Positions 1 to 5,145 of a stretch of 5,378 bases of DNA are shown here, piece after piece; position 1 is the stretch's first letter; every line of letters starts with the position of its first letter. Below the pieces are notes generated by a model that was not told the DNA's origin, did not search any database, and saw only the letters and a list, made by a program, of their open reading frames with translations. Both the position numbers and the translations under genes were made by a program. The stretch comes from Acidimicrobiia bacterium (GTDB taxonomy: Bacteria > Actinomycetota > Acidimicrobiia > IMCC26256): positions 1 to 5,378 of the forward strand of contig JALRDW010000048.1 of NCBI GenBank assembly GCA_023262065.1, written 5' to 3'.

Positions 1-1
1 G

Positions 2-400
2 GCGACCGCCTGGATCCGCACGGCCTTCGTCGTGATCTTCGCCCTGCTGCTGTTCGCGTCGCTGTTCCTCATCGTGAACACGATCCGACTGGCGACCTTC
101 GCCCGGCGGCGGGAGATCGAGGTCATGAAGCTCGTGGGGGCGTCGAACTGGTTCGTGCGCATCCCGTTCATGCTCGAGGGCCTGGTGCAGGGGGTCATCG
201 GTGCGCTCATCGCGTTCATGGCGATGATCGGACTGCAGAACGTGCTGACCGACGCGATCTCGCGGAACTCCGACTTCTCGCGTGGCTTCTACGTGACGAC
301 CGGCGACGCGGTCCAGATCGGCGTGCTCCTCGTGGCGATCGGGGCATCGATCGGCGTCATCGGGGCGCTGATCGGGCTGCGCCGCTTCATCGAGGCCTGA
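2..400 (+). CDS. ftsX: Cell division protein FtsX, C-terminal part (5' end outside window)
   Basis: This is the last 132 residues of FtsX, the membrane subunit of the FtsEX ABC complex, which sits in the cytoplasmic membrane at the divisome and activates peptidoglycan hydrolases when FtsE hydrolyses ATP. The reading frame is open from base 2 to a TGA at 398-400, so the GTG at 32 is an internal codon. Three hydrophobic segments are visible, at residues about 8-28, 55-78 and 103-125 of the visible part, matching the last three of FtsX's four membrane helices. Between the first two lies the charged motif RRREIEVMKLVGAS (about 35-48), the family signature of the cytoplasmic helix that contacts FtsE. 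The extracellular domain and first helix, and presumably ftsE, lie to the left. No hydrolase gene or smpB follows on the same strand; the next gene is convergent. The family call is secure from motif and topology. Confidence 0.93.
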   Translation, partial: ATAWIRTAFVVIFALLLFASLFLIVNTIRLATFARRREIEVMKLVGASNWFVRIPFMLEGLVQGVIGALIAFMAMIGLQNVLTDAISRNSDFSRGFYVTTGDAVQIGVLLVAIGASIGVIGALIGLRRFIEA

Positions 401-434
401 CCGGCCCGGCCGCCTCCCGCGTCGGACGTGAGGA

Positions 435-473
435 CGGGGGTGGCCCGGTCACCCGGTGCGGACCCCATCCCCG
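435..473. terminator. Possible bidirectional terminator hairpin between ftsX and the peroxiredoxin gene
   Basis: Bases 435-443 (CGGGGGTGG) pair with 465-473 (CCATCCCCG), giving a nine-base-pair stem with one G-U wobble. Inside the 21-base loop, GGTC (447-450) can pair with GACC (461-464). The element lies between the convergent stop codons of ftsX and the peroxiredoxin gene, where a shared terminator is expected. Neither side has a U-tract, as is common in GC-rich actinobacteria, so termination is inferred from position and pairing only. A second, weaker stem (482-487 with 492-497, one mismatch) sits just beyond the peroxiredoxin stop. Confidence 0.35.
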
Positions 474-504
474 CCTTCGGTGCTCCCGTGCGGGTGCGGC
501 ATCG

Positions 505-1140
505 TCACTTGTTGGGCTGCGGCAGCACCCGGAGGTAGGGCTTGACGGTGGTCCAGCCGCCCGGGAACTTCGAGCGTGCGTCCTCGTCGGAGACGGCCGC
601 GCCGATGATGACGTCGTCGCCGTCGGTCCAGTTCACCGGGGTGGCCACGGAGTAGTTCGCGGTGAGCTGCAGCGAGTCGACGACCCGGAGGATCTCGTCG
701 ATGTTGCGGCCGGTGCTCGCCGGGTACGTGAGGATGAGCTTCACCGCCTTGTCCGGTCCGATGACGAAGACCGACCGCACGGTCAGGGTGTCGTTCGCGT
801 TCGGGTGGATCATGTCGTAGAGGCCGGCCACCACCCGCTCGGGGTCGGCGATGAGCGGGTAGTTCAGGGCGGTGCCCTGGGTCTCCTCGATGTCGCCGAT
901 CCAGCCGTTGTGGGAGTCGATGTCGTCGACGCTCACGCCGATGAGCTTCACGCCGCGGGCGTCGAACTCGGCCTTGCGGCTCGCGAACGCACCGAGTTCG
1001 GTCGTGCAGACCGGGGTGAAGTCCTTCGGGTGGGAGAAGAGGATGCCCCACGAGTCACCGAGGTACTCGTGGAGGCTCAGCGTGCCGGAGGTGGTCTCGG
1101 CCACGAAGTCGGGGGCCTCGTCGCCCAGTCGGATCGACAT
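505..1140 (-). CDS. 1-Cys peroxiredoxin, Prx6 type
   Basis: The product is a 211-residue cytoplasmic thiol peroxidase, expected to reduce hydrogen peroxide and organic hydroperoxides. The AhpC/TSA thioredoxin-fold domain covers residues 5 to about 160, followed by the extended C-terminal arm typical of Prx6 (about 163-211). The active-site motif PxxxTxxC is complete: Pro38, Thr42 and peroxidatic Cys45 within HPKDFTPVCTTELG. His37, which precedes the motif in Prx6 proteins, and the conserved active-site Arg122 (TVRSVFVI) are also present. Cys45 is the only cysteine, so there is no resolving cysteine and an external reductant is needed; mycothiol or a thioredoxin-like protein would be my guess. 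The ATG at 1140 is chosen because it starts the family's MSIRLGDEAPDF segment and AGGAG lies five bases upstream. The open frame continues upstream, but that part looks like a shadow of the divergent MFS gene. Confidence 0.95.
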   Translation of the reverse strand: MSIRLGDEAPDFVAETTSGTLSLHEYLGDSWGILFSHPKDFTPVCTTELGAFASRKAEFDARGVKLIGVSVDDIDSHNGWIGDIEETQGTALNYPLIADPERVVAGLYDMIHPNANDTLTVRSVFVIGPDKAVKLILTYPASTGRNIDEILRVVDSLQLTANYSVATPVNWTDGDDVIIGAAVSDEDARSKFPGGWTTVKPYLRVLPQPNK

Positions 1141-1145
1141 GGTTG

Positions 1146-1150
1146 CTCCT
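1146..1150 (-). promoter_or_regulatory. Shine-Dalgarno site of the peroxiredoxin gene
   Basis: On the minus strand AGGAG is followed by CAACC and then ATG, a five-base spacing. It is the clearest ribosome binding site in the window and fixes the start of the peroxiredoxin gene well inside a much longer open frame. Confidence 0.8.
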
Positions 1151-1187
1151 GGATGGTCCGGGTTCGGGAGGGGGCGTCGGCGTGCGT

Positions 1188-1217
1188 GGGTACGCTGCGC
1201 CGGCGGCGAGGGTACCC
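1188..1217. repeat. Inverted repeat GGGTAC-N18-GTACCC in the divergent intergenic region
   Basis: Perfect six-base arms GGGTAC (1188-1193) and GTACCC (1212-1217) enclose 18 bases. The left arm overlaps a plus-strand TANNNT box (TACGCT, 1191-1196), pointing toward the MFS gene and lacking a recognisable -35. The right arm overlaps the minus-strand TACCCT box pointing toward the peroxiredoxin gene. It could be an operator shared by two divergent promoters, or chance symmetry. Confidence 0.3.
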
Positions 1218-1238
1218 CCGAACGCGGCGAAATGCCAG
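1209..1238 (-). promoter_or_regulatory. Candidate promoter for the peroxiredoxin gene
   Basis: On the minus strand CTGGCA (1238-1233, four of six matches to TTGACA) is followed after 18 bases by TACCCT (1214-1209), a TANNNT-type -10 box. Transcription would start near 1202, giving a leader of about 60 bases that carries the AGGAG site. GC-rich DNA gives chance matches, so the support is moderate. Confidence 0.4.
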
Positions 1239-1254
1239 CGCGGAGGTCGGATTT

Positions 1255-1259
1255 AGGGA
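1255..1259 (+). promoter_or_regulatory. Possible ribosome binding site of the MFS gene
   Basis: AGGGA lies five bases before the GTG at 1265. It supports that GTG over the in-frame ATG at 1232, which has no comparable purine-rich site. The stretch between the two starts also contains a TTA codon, rare in such GC-rich genes. The overlapping TTTAGGGA could alternatively be part of a -10 element. Confidence 0.45.
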
Positions 1260-1264
1260 CGGGC

Positions 1265-2545
1265 GTGACGGGGACGACGGGGGACCACGGGCGTCGCCGG
1301 GGGGTGCGGGGCCTCGCGCTGGATCTGCGGCCGTTGCGCACCCGCGACTTCCGTCTGCTCTGGGGCGGTGAACTCGTCTCCGAGACCGGGTCGAACCTCG
1401 CCCTCGTGGCGCTGTACATCCAGGTCTTCCGCCTCACCGACTCGACGCTGGCCGTCGGTCTCATCGGTCTGGCGCAGATCGTGCCGATCGTGCTGGCCGC
1501 GGTGCTCGGCGGTCCGATCGTGGACCGCCGCGACCGGCGTCGGGTCCTGCTGGTGGCCCACGCCGGCGAGGCGGTCGCTGCGGCGGTGCTCCTGCTGAGC
1601 GCGCGACTCGGCGATCCGCCGCTGGCCCTCGTGTACCTCGGCGCGGCGCTCGTGGCCGGCTCGGCGACGGTGGCGCAGTCGACCCGGACGGCCATGATGC
1701 CGCGGGTGGTCGGCGAGGCCGAGCTCCCCGCGGCGACGGCGCTCAACCAGGTCGCCTGGAACACCTGCCTCATCGTCGGCCCGGCCCTCGGCGGGATCGT
1801 CGTCGCCCGGCTCGGGCTCGCCTGGGCCTACGGGATCGACCTGGCCACCTTCGCCGCGGCGCTCGGCACGGTCTGGCTGCTGCGGCCCCAGACGCCGACC
1901 CCGGCCGAGGTCCGGGACGAGCCCGAGGGCTGGCGCGGCGTCATGGCCGGGTTCCGGTTCCTGCGCGGGCGCCCGGTGCTGCAGGCCAACTTCGCGGTCG
2001 ACGTCGTGGCGATGACCTTCGGGATGCCCCGGGCCCTGTTCCCCGTGCTCGCGGTCACGCAGTTCGGGGCCGGTCCGGAGCTCGTCGGCATCCTGTTCTC
2101 GGCGGTCGCCGTGGGGGCCATCCTCGGGGCGCTCACCTCGGGGTGGGTGGGCCGGGTCCGCCGGCAGGGCCGGGCCGTGCTCGTGGCGGTGGCGGTCTGG
2201 GGTGCCGGCATCGTCGCCTTCGGGGCGGTGGGCGACCGAGTGGCGCTCGCGCTCGGGGCCCTCGCCGTGGCGGGTGCGGCTGATGTGGTCTCTGCGGTGT
2301 TCCGCAACACGATCCTGCAGGTGAACACGCCTGACGAACTGCGGGGGCGCCTCTCGGGTATCCACATCCTCGTGGTGACCGGCGGTCCTCGCCTCGGTGA
2401 CGTCGAGGCGGGCGTCGTCGCGGCCCTCGCCTCGCCCACCGTGTCGGTGGTCTCGGGGGGCCTCCTGTGCATCGCGGGCGTCGGCGCACTTGCCCTCGCC
2501 GTCCCCTCGTTCGCCCGGTACCGGGTCGAGGACGCGCAGAGCTGA
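1265..2545 (+). CDS. Major facilitator superfamily exporter, EntS/MFS_3-like
   Basis: The product is a membrane protein of 426 residues (from GTG 1265), the usual size for a 12-helix MFS drug or siderophore exporter driven by proton antiport. After a basic N-terminus comes LRTRDFRLLWGGELVSETGSNLALVAL, the opening of the first helix. The loop after helix 2 carries MFS motif A, GGPIVDRRDRRRVLL (residues about 82-96, with Asp87, Arg88 and Arg91-93), close to the DRxDRRRV form of EntS-like proteins. A central hydrophilic loop (TPTPAEVRDEPEGWRG) separates the halves. The second half has a degenerate motif A (SGWVGRVRRQGR) and a late segment, RGRLSGIHILVVTGGPRLGD, that recurs in actinobacterial members of this group. 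The substrate cannot be told from sequence, and no siderophore or antibiotic genes are adjacent. The start is uncertain: ATG 1232 would add 11 residues. The gene is divergent from the peroxiredoxin. Confidence 0.9.
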   Translation: MTGTTGDHGRRRGVRGLALDLRPLRTRDFRLLWGGELVSETGSNLALVALYIQVFRLTDSTLAVGLIGLAQIVPIVLAAVLGGPIVDRRDRRRVLLVAHAGEAVAAAVLLLSARLGDPPLALVYLGAALVAGSATVAQSTRTAMMPRVVGEAELPAATALNQVAWNTCLIVGPALGGIVVARLGLAWAYGIDLATFAAALGTVWLLRPQTPTPAEVRDEPEGWRGVMAGFRFLRGRPVLQANFAVDVVAMTFGMPRALFPVLAVTQFGAGPELVGILFSAVAVGAILGALTSGWVGRVRRQGRAVLVAVAVWGAGIVAFGAVGDRVALALGALAVAGAADVVSAVFRNTILQVNTPDELRGRLSGIHILVVTGGPRLGDVEAGVVAALASPTVSVVSGGLLCIAGVGALALAVPSFARYRVEDAQS

Positions 2546-2557
2546 CCCACACGACGC

Positions 2558-2570
2558 GCGGCGGTGCCGC
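2558..2570 (+). terminator. Short hairpin after the MFS gene
   Basis: GCGGC (2558-2562) and GCCGC (2566-2570) form a five-base-pair stem with a three-base loop, 13 bases after the MFS stop codon and just upstream of the next promoter. It is a plausible terminator stub, but it is small, has no U-tract, and such stems are frequent by chance at this GC content. Confidence 0.2.
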
Positions 2571-2575
2571 TCCAC

Positions 2576-2604
2576 TTGACGCGGGGCGTCCGAAACAGTC
2601 GAAT
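2576..2604 (+). promoter_or_regulatory. Promoter of the DUF3052-SRAP pair
   Basis: TTGACG (2576-2581, five of six matches to the -35 consensus) is separated by exactly 17 bases from TCGAAT (2599-2604, four of six matches to the -10 consensus). Transcription would begin around 2610-2614, at or just before the ATG at 2614, so the mRNA would be leaderless or nearly so. The lack of a strong Shine-Dalgarno site before that ATG agrees with this. Confidence 0.55.
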
Positions 2605-2613
2605 CAGGGCCGC

Positions 2614-3021
2614 ATGGCGATCGCACCGACCCCGCTGCCGAAGAAGCTCGGCATCAAGGAGGACTCCGTCGTCGCCCTCGTCTCGGCCCCGGCCGGGTTC
2701 GACCGGGCGCTCGGTCGCCTGCCGCAGGGGGTCGAGGTCCGCACGAGCGTGCGCGGGCGCGCCGACACGATCATCTTCTTCGCGACGCGGCGCGCCGAAC
2801 TGGTGCGGCGGATGCCGTCGTTCCGTCGTGCCCTCGCCCCCGGAGGCGGCCTCTGGGTCGCATGGCCGAAGCGCACGTGCGGCATCGCGACCGACCTCAC
2901 CTTCGAACCGGTCCAGGAGATCGGCAACGAGGCGGGGCTCGCCGACGGGCGCGTGTGCGCCATCAACGGCGAGTGGTCGAGCGTGCGCTTCGTGCACCCG
3001 GCCGAGACCACCCGCGCCTGA
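2614..3021 (+). CDS. DUF3052 family protein
   Basis: This small, apparently cytoplasmic protein of 135 residues belongs to DUF3052, a family common in Actinomycetota with no established biochemical role that I know of. Its recognisable features come in order: KKLGIKEDSVVALVSAPAGFD (10-30), a strand-like ADTIIFFATRRAEL segment (50-63), RALAPGGGLWVAWPKRTCGIATDLT (72-96) and a C-terminal EAGLADGRVCAINGEWSSVRFV (106-127). The alternation of hydrophobic strands and the APGG-LWVAWPK turn resemble the C-terminal half of a Rossmann-type methyltransferase, but no glycine-rich SAM-binding loop is visible, so I do not assign enzyme activity. Two cysteines (89 and 115) are present. The ATG at 2614 is preferred because the family motif starts just after it and the promoter lies directly upstream. 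It is probably co-transcribed with the SRAP gene five bases downstream. Confidence 0.88.
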   Translation: MAIAPTPLPKKLGIKEDSVVALVSAPAGFDRALGRLPQGVEVRTSVRGRADTIIFFATRRAELVRRMPSFRRALAPGGGLWVAWPKRTCGIATDLTFEPVQEIGNEAGLADGRVCAINGEWSSVRFVHPAETTRA

Positions 3022-3026
3022 CCGCC

Positions 3027-3728
3027 GTGTGCGGCCGGTTCGTCCAGGCGTCCTCGCCGGCGCTGCTGCTCGAGCACTTCGGGGTCGACGAGACGCTCGC
3101 CGCGCCCGAAGCACCCGACTACAACGTCACGCCGCGGCGCGAGGTGGCGGTCGTCATCCAGCGTGCCGACGGGCGGCGGGCCCTCGACCGCATGCGGTGG
3201 GGTCTCGTGCCGTCGTGGGCGAAGGAGGCGGCGATCGGGGACCGACTCATCAACGCGCGTGGCGAGACGGTCGCGGAGAAGCCGTCGTTCCGTCGGGCGT
3301 TCGCGCAACGACGCTGCATCGTCCCGGCCGACGGGTTCTACGAGTGGATGGCGATCCCCGGACGACGCACCAAGCAGCCGGTGTTCATCCATGCGGGCAC
3401 GGGGCAGCCGCTCGCGCTCGCCGGGCTCTGGGAGTCCTGGCGCGACCCGTCGGTGGCCGACGCTCCGGCACTGCGGACGTGCACGATCATCACGACGGCG
3501 GCGAACCGGACCCTCGAACCGGTGCACGATCGCATGCCCGTGATCCTCGGCGAGGACGCGTGGCTCGCGTGGCTCGATCCGACCGGCGACCCGGGCGCAC
3601 TCGCCCCGCTGCTCGTACCCGCACCCGAGGACGCGGTCGTGTTCCACGAGGTGACGACGGCGGTGAACAGTCCGAGGAACAACGATGCGTCGCTCCTCGA
3701 CCCGGCACCCCCTGAGACGCTCTTCTGA
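3027..3728 (+). CDS. SRAP-domain abasic-site DNA-protein crosslink protein (YedK/HMCES family)
   Basis: The 233-residue product covers the whole SRAP domain, close to the usual bacterial length. In this family Cys2, exposed after removal of the initiator Met, forms a thiazolidine bond with an abasic site in single-stranded DNA and shields it from strand breakage. All expected active-site pieces are present: MCGRF (Cys2), YNVTPRREV (32-40), MRWGLVPSWAK (56-66), INARGET (Asn76, Arg78, Glu80), KPSFRRAF (85-92), the DGFYEW motif with Glu106, and HDRMPVIL with His167. The GTG at 3027 must be the start because Cys has to be residue 2; the open frame further upstream overlaps DUF3052 and is not used. 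It begins five bases after the DUF3052 stop with no clear Shine-Dalgarno site, which suggests translational coupling. No SOS box or other damage-response site was recognised. Family and active site are secure; the in vivo role is inferred from homologues. Confidence 0.95.
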   Translation: MCGRFVQASSPALLLEHFGVDETLAAPEAPDYNVTPRREVAVVIQRADGRRALDRMRWGLVPSWAKEAAIGDRLINARGETVAEKPSFRRAFAQRRCIVPADGFYEWMAIPGRRTKQPVFIHAGTGQPLALAGLWESWRDPSVADAPALRTCTIITTAANRTLEPVHDRMPVILGEDAWLAWLDPTGDPGALAPLLVPAPEDAVVFHEVTTAVNSPRNNDASLLDPAPPETLF

Positions 3729-3740
3729 CCCGCGCGCGGG
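3729..3740. repeat. Perfect 12-base palindrome CCCGCGCGCGGG after the SRAP gene
   Basis: This self-complementary sequence follows the SRAP stop codon directly and ends five bases before the -10 box of the next gene. It occupies part of the spacer between that -10 and a poor -35 candidate (TTCTGA, 3723-3728; 17-base spacing). An operator for the MDMPI-fold gene, a DNA structural element, or chance in GC-rich DNA are all possible. Confidence 0.3.
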
Positions 3741-3745
3741 GCCGC

Positions 3746-3751
3746 TAGGGT
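3746..3751 (+). promoter_or_regulatory. -10 box of a leaderless promoter for the MDMPI-fold gene
   Basis: TAGGGT fits the actinobacterial TANNNT -10 pattern and is followed by exactly seven bases and then ATG (3759), so transcription should begin at or next to the A of the start codon. There is no Shine-Dalgarno site, as expected for a leaderless mRNA. The in-frame GTG at 3753 lies between the -10 and the predicted transcription start and is therefore unlikely to be used. Confidence 0.6.
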
Positions 3752-3758
3752 CGTGACC

Positions 3759-4484
3759 ATGTCCCTCGAACCGACCACCTCGATCCCGCGTGACGCCCGC
3801 GCCATGGCCGCGGCGCTCGCCGAGGCCGGACCGGATGCTGCGGTACCCGTGACGCCCGGGTGGGATCTCGGACGGCTCGTCAAGCACATGGGCACGGTGC
3901 TCGCGTGGGGCACCGCCACGGTCGAAGCCCGTCCGGCCACCGTCGATCCCCGTTCCCTGGACCTCGGCGTGCCCGAGGACCGTGCGGCCTACGGGGTGTG
4001 GCTCGTCGCGCTGGCCGACCGGGCCGTCGCGGTGCTCGCGGCCGTACCGGCTGAGGCCGAGTGTGCATCCTGGACCGACGACCACACCGCGGGGTTCTGG
4101 TCGCGCCGGCTCGCCAACGAGATCGCCGTGCACCGCTGGGACGCCGAGTCGGCGCTCGGCCCGCCCGCGCCGTTCCCGGTCGATGACGCGATCGACGCGA
4201 TCGACGAACTCCTCACGATCGTCGGCCATCGTCGGGACATCGAGACCGGCGGTGCCGGTGAGACCCTGCACCTCCACGCGACCGACGGCGAGGGTGAGTG
4301 GCTCATCACGCGGGGCGCGGACGGGCTCACCGTCGCGCGGGAGCACGCCAAGGGCGATGTGGCGGTGCGGGGTGCGGCCTCCGATCTGCTGCTGGTGCTC
4401 ATGGGTCGCGCCGAGATCGACGTGGTCGAGGTGCTCGGTGACGACTCGGTGCTCACGGCGTGGCGCGAGACCGTCCGGTTCTGA
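3759..4484 (+). CDS. Maleylpyruvate isomerase (MDMPI) family mycothiol-dependent-type protein
   Basis: The 241-residue product has the two-domain layout of the mycothiol-dependent maleylpyruvate isomerase family: an N-terminal DinB-like metal-binding helical bundle (about 8-150) and a C-terminal alpha/beta domain (about 165-241). The three zinc-ligand positions are recognisable: His43 in the W-x7-H segment (GWDLGRLVKHMG), then Glu121 and His125 in the E-x3-H motif NEIAVHRWDAES. This matches the spacing of the characterised Corynebacterium enzyme. Many paralogues with this fold probably act in other mycothiol-linked reactions rather than gentisate breakdown, and no gentisate pathway genes are nearby, so the isomerase reaction itself should not be assumed. 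The ATG at 3759 is chosen because a TAGGGT -10 box sits seven bases upstream; GTG 3753 would add only two residues. Its stop lies six bases from that of the convergent TetR gene. Confidence 0.87.
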   Translation: MSLEPTTSIPRDARAMAAALAEAGPDAAVPVTPGWDLGRLVKHMGTVLAWGTATVEARPATVDPRSLDLGVPEDRAAYGVWLVALADRAVAVLAAVPAEAECASWTDDHTAGFWSRRLANEIAVHRWDAESALGPPAPFPVDDAIDAIDELLTIVGHRRDIETGGAGETLHLHATDGEGEWLITRGADGLTVAREHAKGDVAVRGAASDLLLVLMGRAEIDVVEVLGDDSVLTAWRETVRF

Positions 4485-4490
4485 GTCGCG

Positions 4491-5117
4491 TCAGCGGCGA
4501 TCGAGGTCGGGGTCGAGCGCGGCGCGCAGCAGATCGAGCACGTGGCGACGACGGGCGGCGAGCGCGTCCGGGGACAGCGGGTCATGCCCGATGAGGTCGC
4601 CGATGAAGGGCGCGTCGGACAGGTAGGAGAGCACCGCGCCGTACCCCGTGAGCAGCAACTGGGCGGCGTCGTAGCGCCGGAGCCGTCCGGCGTCCATCTC
4701 GCGTTCGAGGAACTCGACCGCCCGGTCGAACATCGGACGGAGGACCGCGCCGAGCTCGGCGCTCAGCATCGGACCGCCGTCGATCGCCTCGCGTCGGGTG
4801 AGCCGGACGAACTCCGGGTGCTTCTCGAAGTACTCGAACGCGGCGACGAGCACGCGCTCGGCCTTCTCCCAGCCGCCCGAGCCGCCGACGATCGCGACGT
4901 TGACGAGGGAGGTCCAGTCGGCGAGCTCGGCGACGAGCACGTCGCGGTACAGCGCCTCCTTCGACGGGAAGTGGTGGAGCAGGCTCGGGCGTTTGATGCC
5001 GACGTCGTCGGCGATCTCGGTGAGGCTCGTGGCCGCGAAGCCCTGGTCGGCGAACCGTCGGAGCGCGGCGGCGAGGATGAGGGTGCGCGTCGTACCCGAT
5101 TCCGGGGCGGGTGCCAT
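4491..5117 (-). CDS. TetR/AcrR family transcriptional regulator
   Basis: The 208-residue product has a typical TetR layout. The N-terminal DNA-binding domain (about 10-57) begins with TRTLILAAALRRFADQGFAATS and contains the helix-turn-helix SLTEIADDVGIKRPSLLHHFPSKEALY, with recognition residues around 42-50. The remaining helical part (about 65-205) is the ligand-binding and dimerisation domain, whose sequence does not reveal a ligand. It is presumably a dimeric, ligand-released repressor. The ATG at 5117 gives normal spacing to the HTH and has a TAGGGT box seven bases upstream, so the gene is probably leaderless with its own promoter. The end of an LLM oxidoreductase gene lies 28 bases upstream on the same strand, and the convergent MDMPI-fold gene ends six bases away. 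Likely targets are itself or the LLM gene, by proximity only. Confidence 0.93.
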   Translation of the reverse strand: MAPAPESGTTRTLILAAALRRFADQGFAATSLTEIADDVGIKRPSLLHHFPSKEALYRDVLVAELADWTSLVNVAIVGGSGGWEKAERVLVAAFEYFEKHPEFVRLTRREAIDGGPMLSAELGAVLRPMFDRAVEFLEREMDAGRLRRYDAAQLLLTGYGAVLSYLSDAPFIGDLIGHDPLSPDALAARRRHVLDLLRAALDPDLDRR

Positions 5118-5121
5118 GGGG

Positions 5122-5134
5122 CGAACCCTATTCG
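5122..5134. promoter_or_regulatory. Possible TetR operator overlapping its own -10 box
   Basis: CGAA (5122-5125) and TTCG (5131-5134) form a small inverted repeat around five bases that include nearly all of the -10 box. Its position would suit autorepression. The arms are only four bases, shorter than most TetR operators, so this is weak. Confidence 0.2.
5125..5130 (-). promoter_or_regulatory. -10 box of a leaderless promoter for the TetR gene
   Basis: On the minus strand TAGGGT is followed by TCGCCCC and then ATG (5117), the same hexamer and seven-base spacing as at the MDMPI-fold gene. No Shine-Dalgarno site precedes the ATG and no convincing -35 box was found. This suggests that TetR has its own start even though the LLM gene lies just upstream. 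Confidence 0.55.
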
Positions 5135-5145
5135 GCGCTGCCCGG

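Noticed and set aside
449..1051. Minus-strand open frame of 200 codons inside the peroxiredoxin gene
   Set aside because: It is the same strand read in another frame, with repetitive Arg/His/Gly composition and no domain.
872..1264. Plus-strand upstream extension of the MFS frame
   Set aside because: It overlaps the peroxiredoxin gene in antisense, lacks any MFS-like sequence, and the likely starts (1232 or 1265) lie after it.
1141..1773. Minus-strand upstream extension of the peroxiredoxin frame to a total of 422 residues
   Set aside because: The extension is low-complexity Arg/Ser/Pro sequence antisense to the MFS gene; the peroxiredoxin domain and AGGAG site fix the start at 1140.
1253..2626. 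Long minus-strand open frame (457 codons) antisense to the MFS gene
   Set aside because: The translation is rich in His, Arg, Gly and Pro with no recognisable domain, as expected for the reverse frame of a GC-rich gene; the plus strand carries clear MFS motifs.
2862..3026. Upstream ATG start for the SRAP protein
   Set aside because: SRAP chemistry needs Cys at position 2, which is met only by the GTG at 3027.
2814..3295. 15-base direct repeat GCCGTCGTTCCGTCG at 2814-2828 and 3281-3295
   Set aside because: Both copies encode PSFRR in unrelated proteins; the SRAP copy is a conserved family motif, so shared codon choice and chance explain it.
2604..4346. Long minus-strand open frame (580 codons) across DUF3052, SRAP and the MDMPI-fold gene
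   Set aside because: It runs antisense to three well-supported genes, is Arg/Gly/His-rich and has no domain; GC-rich DNA often leaves such frames open.
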